NCBI RefSeq assembly: GCF_000005505.3
Contig: NC_016135.3
Location: forward strand, 11,750,613-11,814,612
DNA: 64,000 nucleotides
Direction: 5' to 3'
DNA from: Brachypodium distachyon
Taxonomy: Eukaryota > Streptophyta > Magnoliopsida > Poales > Poaceae
This document shows positions 1 through 10,903 of this stretch, in pieces. The position numbers and the translations under genes were made by a program. The notes under the pieces are model-generated. The model saw only the letters and a program-made list of their open reading frames with translations, searched no databases and was not told where the DNA came from. Position 1 is the first letter of the stretch, and every line of letters begins with the position of its first letter.

Positions 1-171
1 CGGGAAATAATTATCCCAGCAGGCCCCTTCGCCTTCTCCTAGAACACGGCCCGTGTGCTCCGCCTTTTGCAAGCCGGCGGTCACAGCCGACTCCCACCTC
101 TTGCTCTACACGGAGTTGTCGGAGGTTTCTGACCTCTTGCTCTCCTCCCATTTGTGGGCATTTTCCTGTTA

Positions 172-1167
172 TCATATAAGACAGGACATGATTCTATATG
201 GATCAGGAGTGTCATAATTAACGCCGAAAACAACTAAATGCACGTGAACCCTTACCGTAAAAATTTTAACAGGCGGCTGCATTGGCTCAATGCCCGCCCA
301 CTCCTCGGGTGTCGTGTGCTGACGTGCATATTCTCTAGCACGTTGGTCCTCCAGCATGTCATGCACTGAAGGCACCCTGCCTGCCGCCTCGAGAATTCGG
401 TCCTGCTTGCGCCAGACCTTCTTCTTCCCCTCTTTCCCTGCACTCCCTAGCCTGTGGTTTAAGGGCTTCCTCAAGCACAGCGCCCTCATGCGTTCACTCT
501 TCGCAATGAAGGCAGGGTCAGACGATTCCTTCTTGAACTTTTCCCATTCGGCCTCATCAGTTACCGACGGCCATTTCTTCTTGATGATCTCGTACGGTTT
601 GTCCATCCACTTTCTAGAGGTGGTTTTCCAATTAGCAAGTCCATTGCGGACTGCTATGTTGACGGCCACTAGGAATCGCTCGCGCCACTCGTCGGTGACT
701 TGGAACCTCCTTGCAACGTCCGCGATGCACGTGTCTCTAACGATTTGGGAGATGTCACTCTACTCGTCGATGATCTTGCAATACTTGCGTGCAACGGCTC
801 CACAGGTCGTTGCGAAGGCCTTCTGTGCCCTCTCAGGCGACTCCGGACGGCCTCTCTCAGAGTGCCGGGTGACCACGTAATAGAACTCCTTCAAGTTGTG
901 GCTCCCCCTCAGCGTCTTCTTCCTTTGGTTCTTAGCGGGAGTTTCAGAAGGTTGCGGGTTACTCTCTTCCACCCGTCGCTCGTTGTCGCGCTCTTCTGAA
1001 CGAGAGCTACCTGAGCCAGAGCTGGCAATTTGCTCTCCCAATGAAAACTCTTCATCGACACGATCTACCTCCTCCCGATCAAGAACTGGTTTCTGGCTAC
1101 TCTTGCCTATTTCGTACCTATGTGCCATCAAAACCATCAAATATATATCGGCCGAAAATTTCGGCAT
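172..1167 (-). pseudogene. CACTA second ORF (plant transposase, Ptta/En/Spm-like), one nonsense codon
   Basis: One minus-strand frame runs from 1167 to the stop at 172 with a single internal TAG at 760-762, giving about 330 codons. The N-terminal part is acidic and Ser/Glu-rich (EEVDRVDEEFSLGEQ region). After the TAG the frame continues with an EWRERFLVAVNIAVRNGLANWK stretch and the lysine-rich, helical PYEIIKKKWP / EEWAGIEPM region typical of the En/Spm-related 'Transposase_24' proteins of grasses. This family is thought to bind subterminal repeats or assist TNP2-type transposase. Family assignment is by recognition of the motif pattern, not by a search. The stop codon suggests the copy is inactive unless it is an intron or sequencing error. 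Confidence 0.65.
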
Positions 1168-1415
1168 GACCTATGCTAAAAAACTAGCAAATTTTCTCTA
1201 CTAGGATCTCGAAACCTGCATAAAAAACCCACCCGCATATGTACCCCCTCGGCACAATGGCCGGCCCCTTCTCCAATGACCCGACACGATGGTCGGGCCC
1301 ACAATTCATTACTCAATTCTCCAAAATAGCATATAAAACCACTATATACTCATGTGTATATAGCATATAAAACATCATGTTACAAATTAGCTATTACAAT
1401 ATGTGTGCCCATCTA

Positions 1416-1880
1416 ACCCTTAATTAACCCTACAATGTACTAACCCTATATCAAATTCATAATATGTGTGCCCATCTAACTCAATTATCCACTACTACAA
1501 ACTACAATGCTAATCCTAAATTAACATGCTTCTTTTCCTAAATCCTAACCCTAAATTAACAGCAAGAAACCCTAAATTTATGAACTGCATCACACAAACA
1601 TGTATATTGCAGCATATAAATTATGTAGAGCTACATATATAGCTAAAATCTTAAACATGTATAAAGCATACAACATTTTTAATTTCAGTGAACATCATAC
1701 AAGGATTAGGAGCACAGGAGCAGATCATACAACATTTTTAATTTTAGTGAACCCTAGCACTTGTAACTGTTTTCTCTGCGTAGAACCCTAACAGTGAATT
1801 AACCCTAGAAGCAACCTAACAGTAAACCCTAACCCTAACAGTGAACCCTAACCCTAAAATTCAACCCTAACCACCCTAAC
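1416..1880. repeat. Telobox-rich (AACCCTAA) tract
   Basis: AT-rich stretch with many copies of AACCCTAA/AAACCCTA, densest at 1805-1875 where AACCCTAACCCTAA-type doublets recur. It resembles the plant telomere unit (CCCTAAA) but is irregular and interspersed. It lies just 3' (on the minus strand) of a GC-rich segment at 1890-2160 and between the two CACTA genes. Teloboxes are common in plant 5' regions, so this could belong to a promoter or leader of the 172-1167 ORF, or be an interstitial telomere-like patch. Confidence 0.6.
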
Positions 1881-2189
1881 AGTGAGAGGGAGGCAGAGGG
1901 AGCGCGCACCTTGTGGGTCGAGGAAGACGGCTCGGTGGCGCGGGGTCGACGGCGGGGAAGAGGAAGACGACTCGGTGTGGCACAGGCTCGGAGACGGCCG
2001 GGGCGGAGGAGGAAGGAGGCGAGGATGAGGCCGTCGGTGTCGGGCTCGGGGCAGCGCGGGGGGTCAACGGCGGCGGCAGTGCGAAAATCTGGCAGCGCTT
2101 TCGCTAGGGTTAGGAAGCGCCCATGGCTGGTCTCTCGGGTTAGGGAGGACGCGTAGGCGAGAATGATTCTAACTGTTTCGGCCGGTTCC

Positions 2190-2420
2190 CTTATATACCC
2201 CATAGATATCGGTAACGGGCGGGTAAGGAACGCGACCGTTACTGATGTTCCTTCAATCATCAGTAACGGGCGCGGAACAAAACGACCGCGACTGATGTGC
2301 TCAAGTGAGCAATGCTCAACAGAACATCAGTAACGGTCGCCTAGTTACACGACCGTTACTGATGTGTGCATACACTGATCAGTAACGGGCGAGTAACTAG
2401 GGGACCGTTACTGATGTGTT
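2190..2420. repeat. Internal CACTA subterminal-repeat array
   Basis: At least seven copies of CAGTAACGG(G/T)CG or its reverse complement GACCGTTACTGATG, arranged as short inverted pairs (for example CATCAGTAACGGTC ... GACCGTTACTGATG around 2325-2365). The same motif forms the terminal array at 6165-6470, so both belong to one CACTA family. Such motifs are the expected binding sites for the accessory transposase protein. Confidence 0.8.
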
Positions 2421-2655
2421 GAGATAGATGAAGTTGAAGTTTGATGAATAAATTAATGCATTTTGTCTAGTTTTTTTTGCTAAATTTGGATTGAATTTTT
2501 GGGAGTGACAAAGCCATGTACTAACATGCATACACAAAAGTACATCGATCACACATTTCTCTAGTATTTGACCAGTACAAAGTTTCACATATAATTTCAC
2601 TTAGTACAAAGTTTGCATTAAGATTCAGTACGAGTACATTTTTACAATGTGACTA

Positions 2656-5600
2656 CTAGTGCTTCTCCTTCATTCGGTAAGTCATACCTTGACTCCTCGC
2701 AGAACTGCTTCTGAGGTAGGGTTTTTGTGGTATTTTCTCGCTCTCGCTCCCATCACTTCTTCTTTTCCCTCTCCTTTTCGTCGTTAATATCGTGCGTTCC
2801 GCTTCTTTGTCATCTGCGGCGGTCGTCGGATCATGGAAACCTTCGTAGTCTTCTTGTGAAGTAACTCCGTCCACTCCAACAATGCTTCTTTTCCCTCTTC
2901 TTACTACGACACGGCCTTTATTTGCCGGGTCGTCTATGTAGAAAACCTGCTTGCATTGTTTAGCAAAGACCCATGGTTCCTCTCTTGCCGGGATTTTTCT
3001 CACGTCAACTTGTTCACGAGGGATCTCAGGAGGTAGCACCATCATCGTGAACCTGTGACTTTCTTCTTTGTCACCTTTGGTCCATCTTACACGGAACATT
3101 GGGATCTTTGTGATCGAGTACTCCAATTCCCAAATCTCCTCGATAACGCCGAAGAACACTTTGGTTTTGCTGTGTCGTCGGTCGCGGTCTCAGAAGTCAT
3201 GACTACACCACTATTTTGATACGTGCTTTTACTGTCCTGAGACGCACTCTTCTGCCCTAAAGCCTTCCACGATGCTACCTTCCGGACGCGATCTGTTACG
3301 AACATATCGCTTCAGAACCCCGTTGTATCGTTCAGGGCCATACATGTTATGCAGGAACGAGGGCCATAGGGACAAGATCTCATCGCATAGGTGGATCATT
3401 AGATGGACCATGATATCGAAGAATGATGGAGGGAAGAACATCTCGAGCTCGCACAGAATCTGTATCATACTATCCTTCAGTATCTAGCATCGTCTAATGG
3501 TGATTGACTTCTGCGAGATGCTATCAAAGAAGTCAGAAAGCTTCATGATTTTCTCCCTTACATGCGGCTCCATGATATCTCTGATTGCAACTGGAAGTAA
3601 CTGAGTGAGTATGACATGGTTGTCGTGAAACTTCATGCCAGATAGCTTGTGACTCTTCATGTCAACTAGATGCTTGATGCTTGATGAGTAGTTCGATGGG
3701 ACTTTAATGCCCTACAGGCACTGGCACATCCTATGCAACTCGTCTTTGTACGGGTTGTAACATGCAAGACGCCACCGCGTAGTAACCGTCACGAAACCAT
3801 TCTTGTCGGCTGCCGACACTTGATCTTTGCCCCACAACTCTTTCCTGATAGACATGAGTTCTAGGTCCTTCCGTGCATTGGGTCCATCTTTCGTCTTCTC
3901 TGGAATGTTCATCAGCAACCCCAGCACGCTGTCGCATACATTTTTCTCCACGTGCATGACATCTATGCTGTGACGGCATTCTAAATGTGCCCAGTACTCC
4001 AGGTCCCAGAATACGGACCTCCTTTTTCACACGACGCCTTCAGGTTCCTTATATTTCTTCGCAGCAATCTTTCCGGGGACAACCTCAAGATCGTTCACAA
4101 TTTCGAGGATTTGCATACCAGACTTCTCCTTCGGCGCTGTCCCGTGCTCCGTCTTCCCATTGAACCTTTCCTTGTCATCCCTCCAAGGGTCTTTAGCATC
4201 CAACCACTTTCGGTGGCCCATGTAAACAATTTTGGATGAAGCAGGCAACTTCTCCGATGTCGTGTTTTCCCCGCACTTTGTACAGGCCTTGTACCCATGT
4301 GTCACCTGGCATGAAGTATTTCTATTCGCGGGGTAGTCATGCACGCAGGTCAGAAGCGTTGCTCTCATCGTGAAGTACTGCCTCCTGTTTGTGTCCCAAA
4401 ACCAATCTGCCAGTGTTCCAAAGCTGCTTCAGCTCATCCTTCACTAGCTGCAGATACACATTTAGGTCAGCTCCCGGCTGCTTTGGACCCTGTATGAGCA
4501 TGCACATGTGGATGTACTTTCTCTTCATGATTAACCATGGAGGAAGGTTGTAGACAAACAAAATCACTAGACATGTGCTGTGCTTGTTGTTCATGTTTCC
4601 GAAAGGATTTATCCCGTCAATGCTGAGACCGAGCCTCAGGTTTCTGGGCTCTGCCCCGAAATCCGGAAATGCCGTGTCAAAGTTCCTCCACTGAGTCTCA
4701 TCGGCAGGATGTCTTAGGACCCCAGATTCCTCCACACGGTAGTGCCCATCAGGATCGAATGCAGCATGCGCCGGATCGTGATGGATGAGATACCTCGCGT
4801 CCTTAACGTTCTGCATCAAACGTTCAACTTGGCCACCTGCCGTAAGATACCAGACAGTCTTTGCCGGCCTGCCCTTCATCACTTCTTCCCCATCATCTTC
4901 GCCAGCTCTGGCGTTTTTCTTCTTATATCTCGATGCACCGCATATGTGGCAGTCGTTTGGACATGAATGATGTTTCACGCAATCCAATCCGAGCGGGCAT
5001 GTAATCTTCTTCGCCTCGTATGTGATCTTGGGCAACTTGTTTGGCTGTGGAAAAACCGAAACAAGGTAACTCAACAAGTTCGTGAAGCCCTTGTCTGACT
5101 AGCATGATGCTGCCTTCAACCTCAAAAGTTTGAGCGTCACTTCGAGCACGTTGTTTTCTTCGCCAGCTCCATCATACAAGGGTGTGTTTGTGTCCTCCAA
5201 CAATTTTTTGAACTGAGCAGACTCCGCCTCATCTTCGGAGTCCTCAAACTGGTCCCGTAGGTACGGGTCATCTAGCATTACGGCAATCCTGCCACGTGGA
5301 GCCCCTTCACCTTCCACATTAGCCTCCTCATCGACCCTTATTTCTTCCTCGGAATCATTCGCTAGATCATACCGCAGAACATCATCATCTTCGCTACCGC
5401 TACCGACATCAACCGTGACAAGTCCAGCGAGAATAACCTTCCACAAAACCTGATGCCAACACGTGCATCTGAACATCTTCAGGCTTCATCATGCATGTGT
5501 TTCCACATTTGCGACATGGGCAACGCATCATCAAAAGTCTTTTTCATTCCATATCACCTTTCGCGACTCCAAAAAAGACCGTCCATTCGATTATCCATCG

Positions 5601-5690
5601 AGCATTGATTCTTTCCTTGGAGTACATCCAAGAACGGTCATTCGATCTACAACACAATACACAAGAAAACAAAAAAGCAAAATAGTTAGC
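2656..5690 (-). pseudogene. TNP2-type CACTA transposase (tnpD-like), fragmented
   Basis: Pieces of one transposase gene appear in order on the minus strand. 5400-5540 holds a cysteine-rich CPCRKCGN segment (transposase-associated domain). 5099-5440 is an acidic region ending in LYDGA..NVLEVTLKLLRLKA. 4337-5077 holds the CPNDCHICGASRYKKK and LGLSIDGINPFGNMNNKHS..ILFVYNLPPWL segment, diagnostic of Transposase_21/TNP2. 4027-4368 and 3712-3957 carry RHSIDVMHVEKNVCDSVLG. 3229-3700 carries the MIHLCDEILSLWPSFLHNMYGPERY block (DUF4218-like). 2656-3159 carries the VFFGVIEEIWELEYS..VRWTKGDK block (DUF4216-like). Segments are in different frames, with stops near 3486 and 3712. Some breaks may be introns, but a nonsense codon inside a conserved block indicates a dead copy. 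The known role of the family is cutting and transfer of element ends. Confidence 0.85.
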
Positions 5691-5744
5691 CTAATCATTG
5701 ACAAGGAGATTAAGGTGCTAATTAACCGGAGCTAACTAAAGTTT

Positions 5745-5985
5745 GAAATTAGAGACATTCGGAGAGAAGTTGGAGGCCGGCGAGAAAGATCAGGAGGGAG
5801 AGAGAGCTCGCAAGCGAGAGAGAAGCTCCAGGCGACGACGAGGACGCCGCATTTTGGCCGGCGGCCGCGAAGCTCAAAAATTTGAAATTGGGGAAATTCG
5901 GAGAGAAATTGGAGGCCGGCGAGAGATCGAGGGGGAGAGAGACATCGGGAGGGAGAGGGAAGCTTAGGGCTCGAAGATCGGAGCT
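5745..5985. repeat. Imperfect tandem duplication, about 140-bp unit
   Basis: The stretch TTTGAAATTAGAGACATTCG..GGAGGCCGGCGAGAAAG starting near 5749 recurs as TTTGAAATTGGGGAAATTCG..GGAGGCCGGCGAGAGAT starting near 5881. Both copies are purine-rich (GGGAGAGAGA). They lie upstream (minus strand) of the transposase pseudogene, in its probable 5' leader. Confidence 0.75.
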
Positions 5986-6164
5986 CACTAGCCGCCCGCC
6001 GGCCATGGAGGCGGCGCCGCCGGCGTGGGGGGGGGGGAGGGAGGAGGGGCTACCTGGGGGGCTCGCCGGCGGCCATGGCGTGGTCGGGCAGCACCTCGCC
6101 GTCGCCGGAGAGGAAGGGGCCGCAGCTGGTCCATTACGACGCGCGGCGCGACCAGCTGCGGCTC

Positions 6165-6484
6165 TTCCCAGTGTATTTAAAACGCGACGATCATCATGTC
6201 GGTCGCGGTTTTTGCGACCGTTACTGATAATCGTGGACACATCAGTAACGATCACGCTGGGCCGACCGTTACTGATGCATGATTCATCAGTGGCGATCGC
6301 CCTTAACCGACCGTCACTGATGTAACTCGTGAGCTATGAGTGTTCATCAGTGGCGGTCGGGTCGTGCGACCGCCACTGATGTGTCGCTGGGCGGGGACGG
6401 GCGGTGCCCGCTCGGTTCATCAGTAATGATCATGCCGGACCCGTTACTGATGTGCCGTTGCATGTAGACCGTTTTGTAGTAGTG
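6165..6484. repeat. CACTA right terminus and subterminal-repeat array
   Basis: Inverted and direct copies of CATCAGTAACGATC, CATCAGTGGCGATCG, GACCGTTACTGATG and related variants from 6195 to 6457, followed by the terminal TTTTGTAGTAGTG at 6472-6484. The motif spacing is about 30-45 bp. This is the standard end structure of grass CACTA elements. Confidence 0.85.
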
Positions 6485-8688
6485 GTATCTGTCTTCTCTC
6501 ACCTCGCGCCCAGCTTCGCAAGCCCGTATCTGTCTTCTCTATCTTCTCTCACCCCACATGCCTTCCCCATCATGCGTTGGCGAGCAGCAGCGGTGGACTT
6601 CTCCCTCTGGCGAGAAGCAGTGGTGGGCTTCTCTTTCTTCCTCCTCTCTTCTCTCCCTCGGACGAGCAACGGCGGCAGCTGGCGCGCGTGAGCATTAGCA
6701 GCGGGTGACGGCGTTGAGGGCTGGAGGCGGCGTGCAAGGAGGCATGGCAAGCAGCGGGCGATGGCGTGCGAGGCAGCGGCGAGCAACCTCCCCCTCTCTT
6801 CTATCTCCGCCTAGATTGCGGCACGATCGAGCGGCGTGCTCTGCAGCAAGGGCGGCGGAAGCCCGACTGCAGCAAGAGCGGCCAGTTCTGGCGGCGGAGG
6901 GACGATTGCGGCAGGAGGAGCGATCTCTGGCGGAAAGGGCGGCGAGGATTTGGAGATGGGTTTGGTTTCCATCGGGGAAGAAGGGAAAAAGGAAAGAAAA
7001 ATAGCCCCTCGCCGGCCAGACGGGATGAAGGCAGTAAATGTGCGTGGGGTTACGAGCTATGGGACACCGTTTAGAGAAGAACTGGTTCTTTGTTTTTTTT
7101 CAAAAACTGCAGTGCCACGTCAGCGTTTTACCTATGTTGCCGTGCCAAGAATCGAGCGCTGGGAGTGGCCTGAGACCCATACCACCATCCTTGCCTTGAT
7201 GGGTCAACCTCGAAAACACCTATACTTCATTTTTTTTGTGCTCGGATGGGTGTCCCGTACGTATCCGATACGGGATACATATCCGATACACTTCGATACG
7301 TATGCCTGGAGTATCCATGGAATAAACGAAAAAAATAAAAAATTTAAAGATGGAAACTCGGTCGATACATCTGAAAGTCTTTAAGGATACACCCCAGCTG
7401 AAACTTAATTAAATTTGATATGTTGTGTATAACGACATAAGTAGTTACTAGTACAGTGTCCGTGTGTTGCCACGGCCTCCTAAACATATGCACATGAAAA
7501 TTCACGTTTCTACCCTTTTAATAATGGTATGTATTATATTATTTTTTGCGGTTGGAACAATGGGTATTAACCAAAGCGTCATTACTTTCTTAAAAAACTG
7601 CTCTGCCCTTTGTGAATTGATACTTCAAAAACAGTAATTAAACTTAGTGGTCTACTGCTCGCATAAGGAAACAAGGAATGGAGCAAGATTGAACTCTGCA
7701 TGGTCAAAGAGAACAAATTGACACTCATCACACTGAAGAATTTGGTCGATGAAGCATGCACATCAGTGTTGCCTCACCTCGCTTTGCCTCATGCCTGCAG
7801 CTCACGGCTAGTGAGAACAGCAGTCCAACCGGGCCTGAAGCATGCACATCTCCGGGTCAGAGCTCTGCCGAGCCTAGTCTCCTCAGGCTCCTCCTCAACG
7901 GCAGCCACCGTGGACTCCGGCTCTGGGCCGTGCCGCGCGCAGTAGGGTACACCACAGCCTTGTTGAATAATTAGATAATTTCGATGAGATTTTTCAGAAA
8001 TTAATTTCAGATTGGGTACTGCGCCTAACCCAAAATTCCAACAAGCCTTTGCTCTTGATTGGGATGCGGCATCAGAGGGCCGCACCGCAGCTTCGCCTAC
8101 CAGTCTCCTATTGCAATAGTTGGGGCACCTTCGTCGGTGAAGATGCCAGCTGCAATGGCCTGGCCTTGTGTTGTGCGCGAGGGAGAAAGCGAGCGGCAGC
8201 ATGGCATGGGATGGCGCCAGCAGGCGGCTGCTGCCCGCGGCGCTAGGGTAGGTGAGGAGGCGATGCCCTCCATTGCCATCAGTGGCGGAGGAAGATGGGG
8301 AGGAGCCATGGAAGAGGATTACTGGATTAGGTCTGAGGTGGAGAGATGTGGACGGACAACGGAAGGATTCGTTTTCTTTAGCTGCGGACGACGTGCGAGT
8401 CTCCGACCGGGGAGGTTGGCGGCGTAAAGGGCCCGACGGACAACGGTGTTGGTGGCAGCGTCCACCCGGGACGCGGCGGGGAGCCAAGGCGGAGCAGAGC
8501 GATTCGCGGGGAGAGGACCCCTCGATCTAGATCGATCCGCACGGCAGGCGAGGTACCGGGCTATGACGGAGGTAGATGACGGCAGTAATACTTAGGTAGA
8601 CCTGCCGTTTGTCTTTGCTATGTTGTGCTTTTATGCATCGCTGAACTTGAACTTCATTTGATTATTTCACAATTTCATGTTTCATGTT
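6485..8688. other. No supported gene; GC-rich then AT-rich intergenic DNA
   Basis: 6485-7020 and 7750-8530 are GC-rich with open frames on both strands but no motif I recognise. Between them the sequence is AT-rich. At 7235-7320 there is a run of short GTATCC/GATACG motifs that has an inverted counterpart at 10555-10640, beyond the copia insertion. Confidence 0.5.
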
Positions 8689-8981
8689 TGTTACGAAAAT
8701 AAAGATTAAACTATAAACGAGAGACACGAATTTTATCATGAAAAATCTTGTGGAAAAAAACCACGGACACACAAAGACGCAACTTCACTTATGTTAGAGT
8801 ATTACAAGTATGAGACGACATGCCGTCTTTAGATGCGACTACATGGAGAATATATAATGGGCAATAACATGAGTCCTAATAGGACAAGGAAAACGAGTTC
8901 AACTCGTATACCAACACAAAGTTCAAACCTATCCTGCTACGTCTAGCAGAGTTGGTAACGGATTCAGATCACTTTTCAACA
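8689..8981 (-). repeat. 3' LTR of the copia derivative
   Basis: Starts TGTTACGAAAATAAAG and ends TTTTCAACA on the plus strand. Aligns along its length with 10228-10517 with scattered substitutions and small indels. Confidence 0.9.
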
Positions 8982-9077
8982 ATCTCCACCTTGAGCCGAA
9001 TCTCCTCAAGTAGTCGAGGAAAGTAAACACCTCCAAACAAATGATCATAAACACCTTGTGCGTCAAAATTCATGGGA

Positions 9078-9770
9078 CTAGTAAGTAATACCAACTAAGT
9101 CTGAGCAAAGCTCAAACTTATTGGCAGAAACTGGCTTTGTCATCATATCGGCATTACCAGTAATTGTCGTATCACGAAGGTGGTAAAGATTTGCAGCCTT
9201 CATATCACCTTTCATCACAACAAGAGAATCTTTTGTGACCTTGACAATCCCATCTCCACCTGAATACTTGTACCCTTTATTGTCAAGAGTTCTCAAAGAG
9301 ATAAGATTTTTCTTCAAACTTGGAATGTGACGAACATTCGACAAAGTTCTGATAGTGCCATCAAACATCTTGATTTGAACGGTGCCAATGCATGCAATCT
9401 CGCACGGCGAATCATCGCCCATCAACACATAACCATTTGGCATAGCTTGGTATGTTGCAAACCACTCCCGGTGCGGAGTCATGTGAAAAGTACATGCCGT
9501 ATGAAGAACCCGAACATCTCTCATTTTGGAATCACCGGTAAAGATAACGAGAACATCACCATCAGAATCTTGTTTGCTAACAATGGTGACTCGGGCATCA
9601 TCCTCTTTCTCCTTGTTCTCATTGGTCCAATCAGCAGACTTTTTTTTCGCAAATCCATCCAGTGCATCATCATAATCGGCTTGCGTCAATAACGGCCGCA
9701 TCTTGATTTGCCATAGGGAAAACCTTGTGTCACGATCCAGCAACGGAAGGTTGTACTTCATGTTAGCCAT
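9078..9770 (-). CDS. Internally deleted copia gag-pol ORF (230 aa)
   Basis: An uninterrupted minus-strand frame. I chose the start MANMKYNLPLLDRDTRF at 9770 because it matches copia Gag N-termini; the frame is open further upstream to 9893. Order seen: Gag N-terminus to about residue 50 (WQIKMRPLLTQADYDDALDGF), then directly the protease/GAG-pre-integrase region (VLHTACTFHMTPHREWF, PSLKKNLISLRTLDNKGY), then directly the extreme C-terminus of copia RNase H (ADMMTKPVSANKFELC). Most of Gag, integrase and reverse transcriptase are missing, yet both deletions keep the frame. The protease D-[TS]-A/G motif reads H-T-A, so the catalytic Asp is lost. It cannot encode a working polyprotein; any mobility would need enzymes in trans. 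Confidence 0.8.
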   Translation of the reverse strand: MANMKYNLPLLDRDTRFSLWQIKMRPLLTQADYDDALDGFAKKKSADWTNENKEKEDDARVTIVSKQDSDGDVLVIFTGDSKMRDVRVLHTACTFHMTPHREWFATYQAMPNGYVLMGDDSPCEIACIGTVQIKMFDGTIRTLSNVRHIPSLKKNLISLRTLDNKGYKYSGGDGIVKVTKDSLVVMKGDMKAANLYHLRDTTITGNADMMTKPVSANKFELCSDLVGITY

Positions 9771-10212
9771 GAGTAGATAAAACTGGATGCACAAAGTAGT
9801 ACAAGCCGGAGATAATTGAATTAATTTGCGGAGCAAAAACCGAATTAATAGCACCTGATAGACACCGTGTGGACTTCGGCAATTTTGGATCAAAAGTTGA
9901 TTTAGCTTTCACGTGGCGATCTAGTACTGCTGCAGCCTTACTTGGAACTTACTTTTGCCGCTTGTTTGCTTCGGCTTCGGTCTGCTTAGTTTTCTGCTGT
10001 CTGGCTGCTGCGCGGTCTTCTAATAATCACAGTCGGCTTGCTTCTGTCCGTCCCGGCCGCGAATATGAAACGAGTGGAAGACCAAATCGACCAGAGTCTT
10101 TTGATTCGGCGATAGCAGCGGAACGGGATTGATTTCCTGTCGGCTTGGGAACTCGGCGGGACGAACTCGTACAAACTCCACAAAGTGTTTCGTAAATTTA
10201 ATTCAAAATCTT

Positions 10213-10225
10213 GGCTCCGATACCA
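10213..10225 (-). promoter_or_regulatory. Primer-binding site of the copia derivative
   Basis: Minus-strand TGGTATCGGAGCC two bases inside the 5' LTR. The common plant copia site is TGGTATCAGAGCC, complementary to the 3' end of initiator-Met tRNA. Confidence 0.8.
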
Positions 10226-10227
10226 TT

Positions 10228-10517
10228 TGTTAAAAGAAAGATTAAACTATAACAAGAGACACGAATTTTAACGTGAAAACCCTTGCAACAAAAAAACACG
10301 GACGCACGAAAGCGCAACTTCATTTATGTTAGAGTATTACAAGCACAAGATGATATGCCGTCTTTAGGTGCGAATACATGGTGTATATGTAACTGGCAAT
10401 AAACATGAGTCTTAATTGGACAAGGAAAACGAGTTCAACTCGTATACCAACACAAAACACAAACCTATACTGCTACGTCTAGCAGAGTTGATAACGGATT
10501 CGGATAACTTTTCAACA
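10228..10517 (-). repeat. 5' LTR of the copia derivative
   Basis: Starts TGTTAAAAGAAAGATT and ends TTTTCAACA on the plus strand. It directly abuts the primer-binding site at 10213-10225 (two-base spacer), which fixes the element's orientation as minus. Confidence 0.9.
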
Positions 10518-10903
10518 ATATTGATTTTACTTTTTATTTTTAAAATTACTCAAACGTACCCGTGTATCCTGATTTTGAAAAAATGACGTATCCCGTGCCC
10601 GTATCCGTCCGGTACAGATACACGTGTCCGCATCGGTGCCGGCGAGGGGCCAACGCGAGCTCGACTGGGACTGGCAATGCCACAAGTCAGACGACAACAC
10701 CCTCCGAAGAAAAAGGAAAGAGTCAGACCACAAGATCACACGCGACGAGTCCGGCCGTCCGAGTTCGACACGGTAAACGATAGGTTCGCTTCTTCCGGTC
10801 AGCATATAAGCCTAAGGAACGCACCCTGGCGCGAGCCCCGGTCCCTCCTGAGAACTGCAGCGACCTCACATTGTTCACGCACGTACGTTCAAGTCCAAGA
10901 GCA

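Larger units (their letters stand above)
1..6484 (-). mobile_element. CACTA (En/Spm-type) DNA transposon, degenerate, left end outside window or lost
   Basis: The right boundary is seen: 6472-6484 reads TTTTGTAGTAGTG, the reverse complement of the canonical CACTACTACAAAA terminus, followed by GTA (6485-6487) as the possible 3-bp target duplication. Just inside lies an array of CATCAGTAACGG/CCGTTACTGATG subterminal motifs (6165-6470). Reading leftwards on the minus strand come a TNP2-type transposase pseudogene (2656-5690), a second motif array (2190-2420) and a second-ORF pseudogene (172-1167), which is the usual two-gene CACTA layout. No matching left terminus with a GTA duplication is visible. 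The second array lying between the two genes is unusual, so this could be two abutting or nested CACTA copies rather than one element. Confidence 0.8.
8689..10517 (-). mobile_element. Small Ty1/copia deletion derivative with both LTRs
   Basis: Two near-identical direct repeats start with TGTTA and end with CAACA: 8689-8981 (293 bp) and 10228-10517 (290 bp). Flanks are ATGTT (8684-8688) and ATATT (10518-10522), a 5-bp target duplication with one mismatch. Next to the right LTR on the minus strand is a primer-binding site at 10213-10225 (TGGTATCGGAGCC, one base from the usual initiator-Met tRNA complement). Next to the left LTR is a purine-rich tract on the minus strand (about 8982-8995). At 1.83 kb the element is far shorter than an autonomous copia element (about 5 kb), and internal deletions are visible in its ORF. 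Confidence 0.92.

Noticed and set aside
1490..1501. CACTACTACAAA as a possible left terminus of the CACTA element
   Set aside because: The preceding three bases (ATC) do not match GTA at the right end, no subterminal array follows directly, and a CACTA coding region lies outside it. It may be a remnant of another copy, but not the partner of 6484.
1835..2260. Overlapping open frames in the GC-rich block
   Set aside because: Open on both strands with low-complexity Arg/Pro/Gly content; no motif. Possibly a leader exon, not a supported gene.
6705..7384. Plus-strand open frames of 99-182 aa
   Set aside because: Several frames are open at once in GC-rich DNA, with no motif and no promoter or splice support.
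7789..8487. 232-aa minus-strand open frame
   Set aside because: Composition-driven, with overlapping frames on the other strand and no recognised domain.
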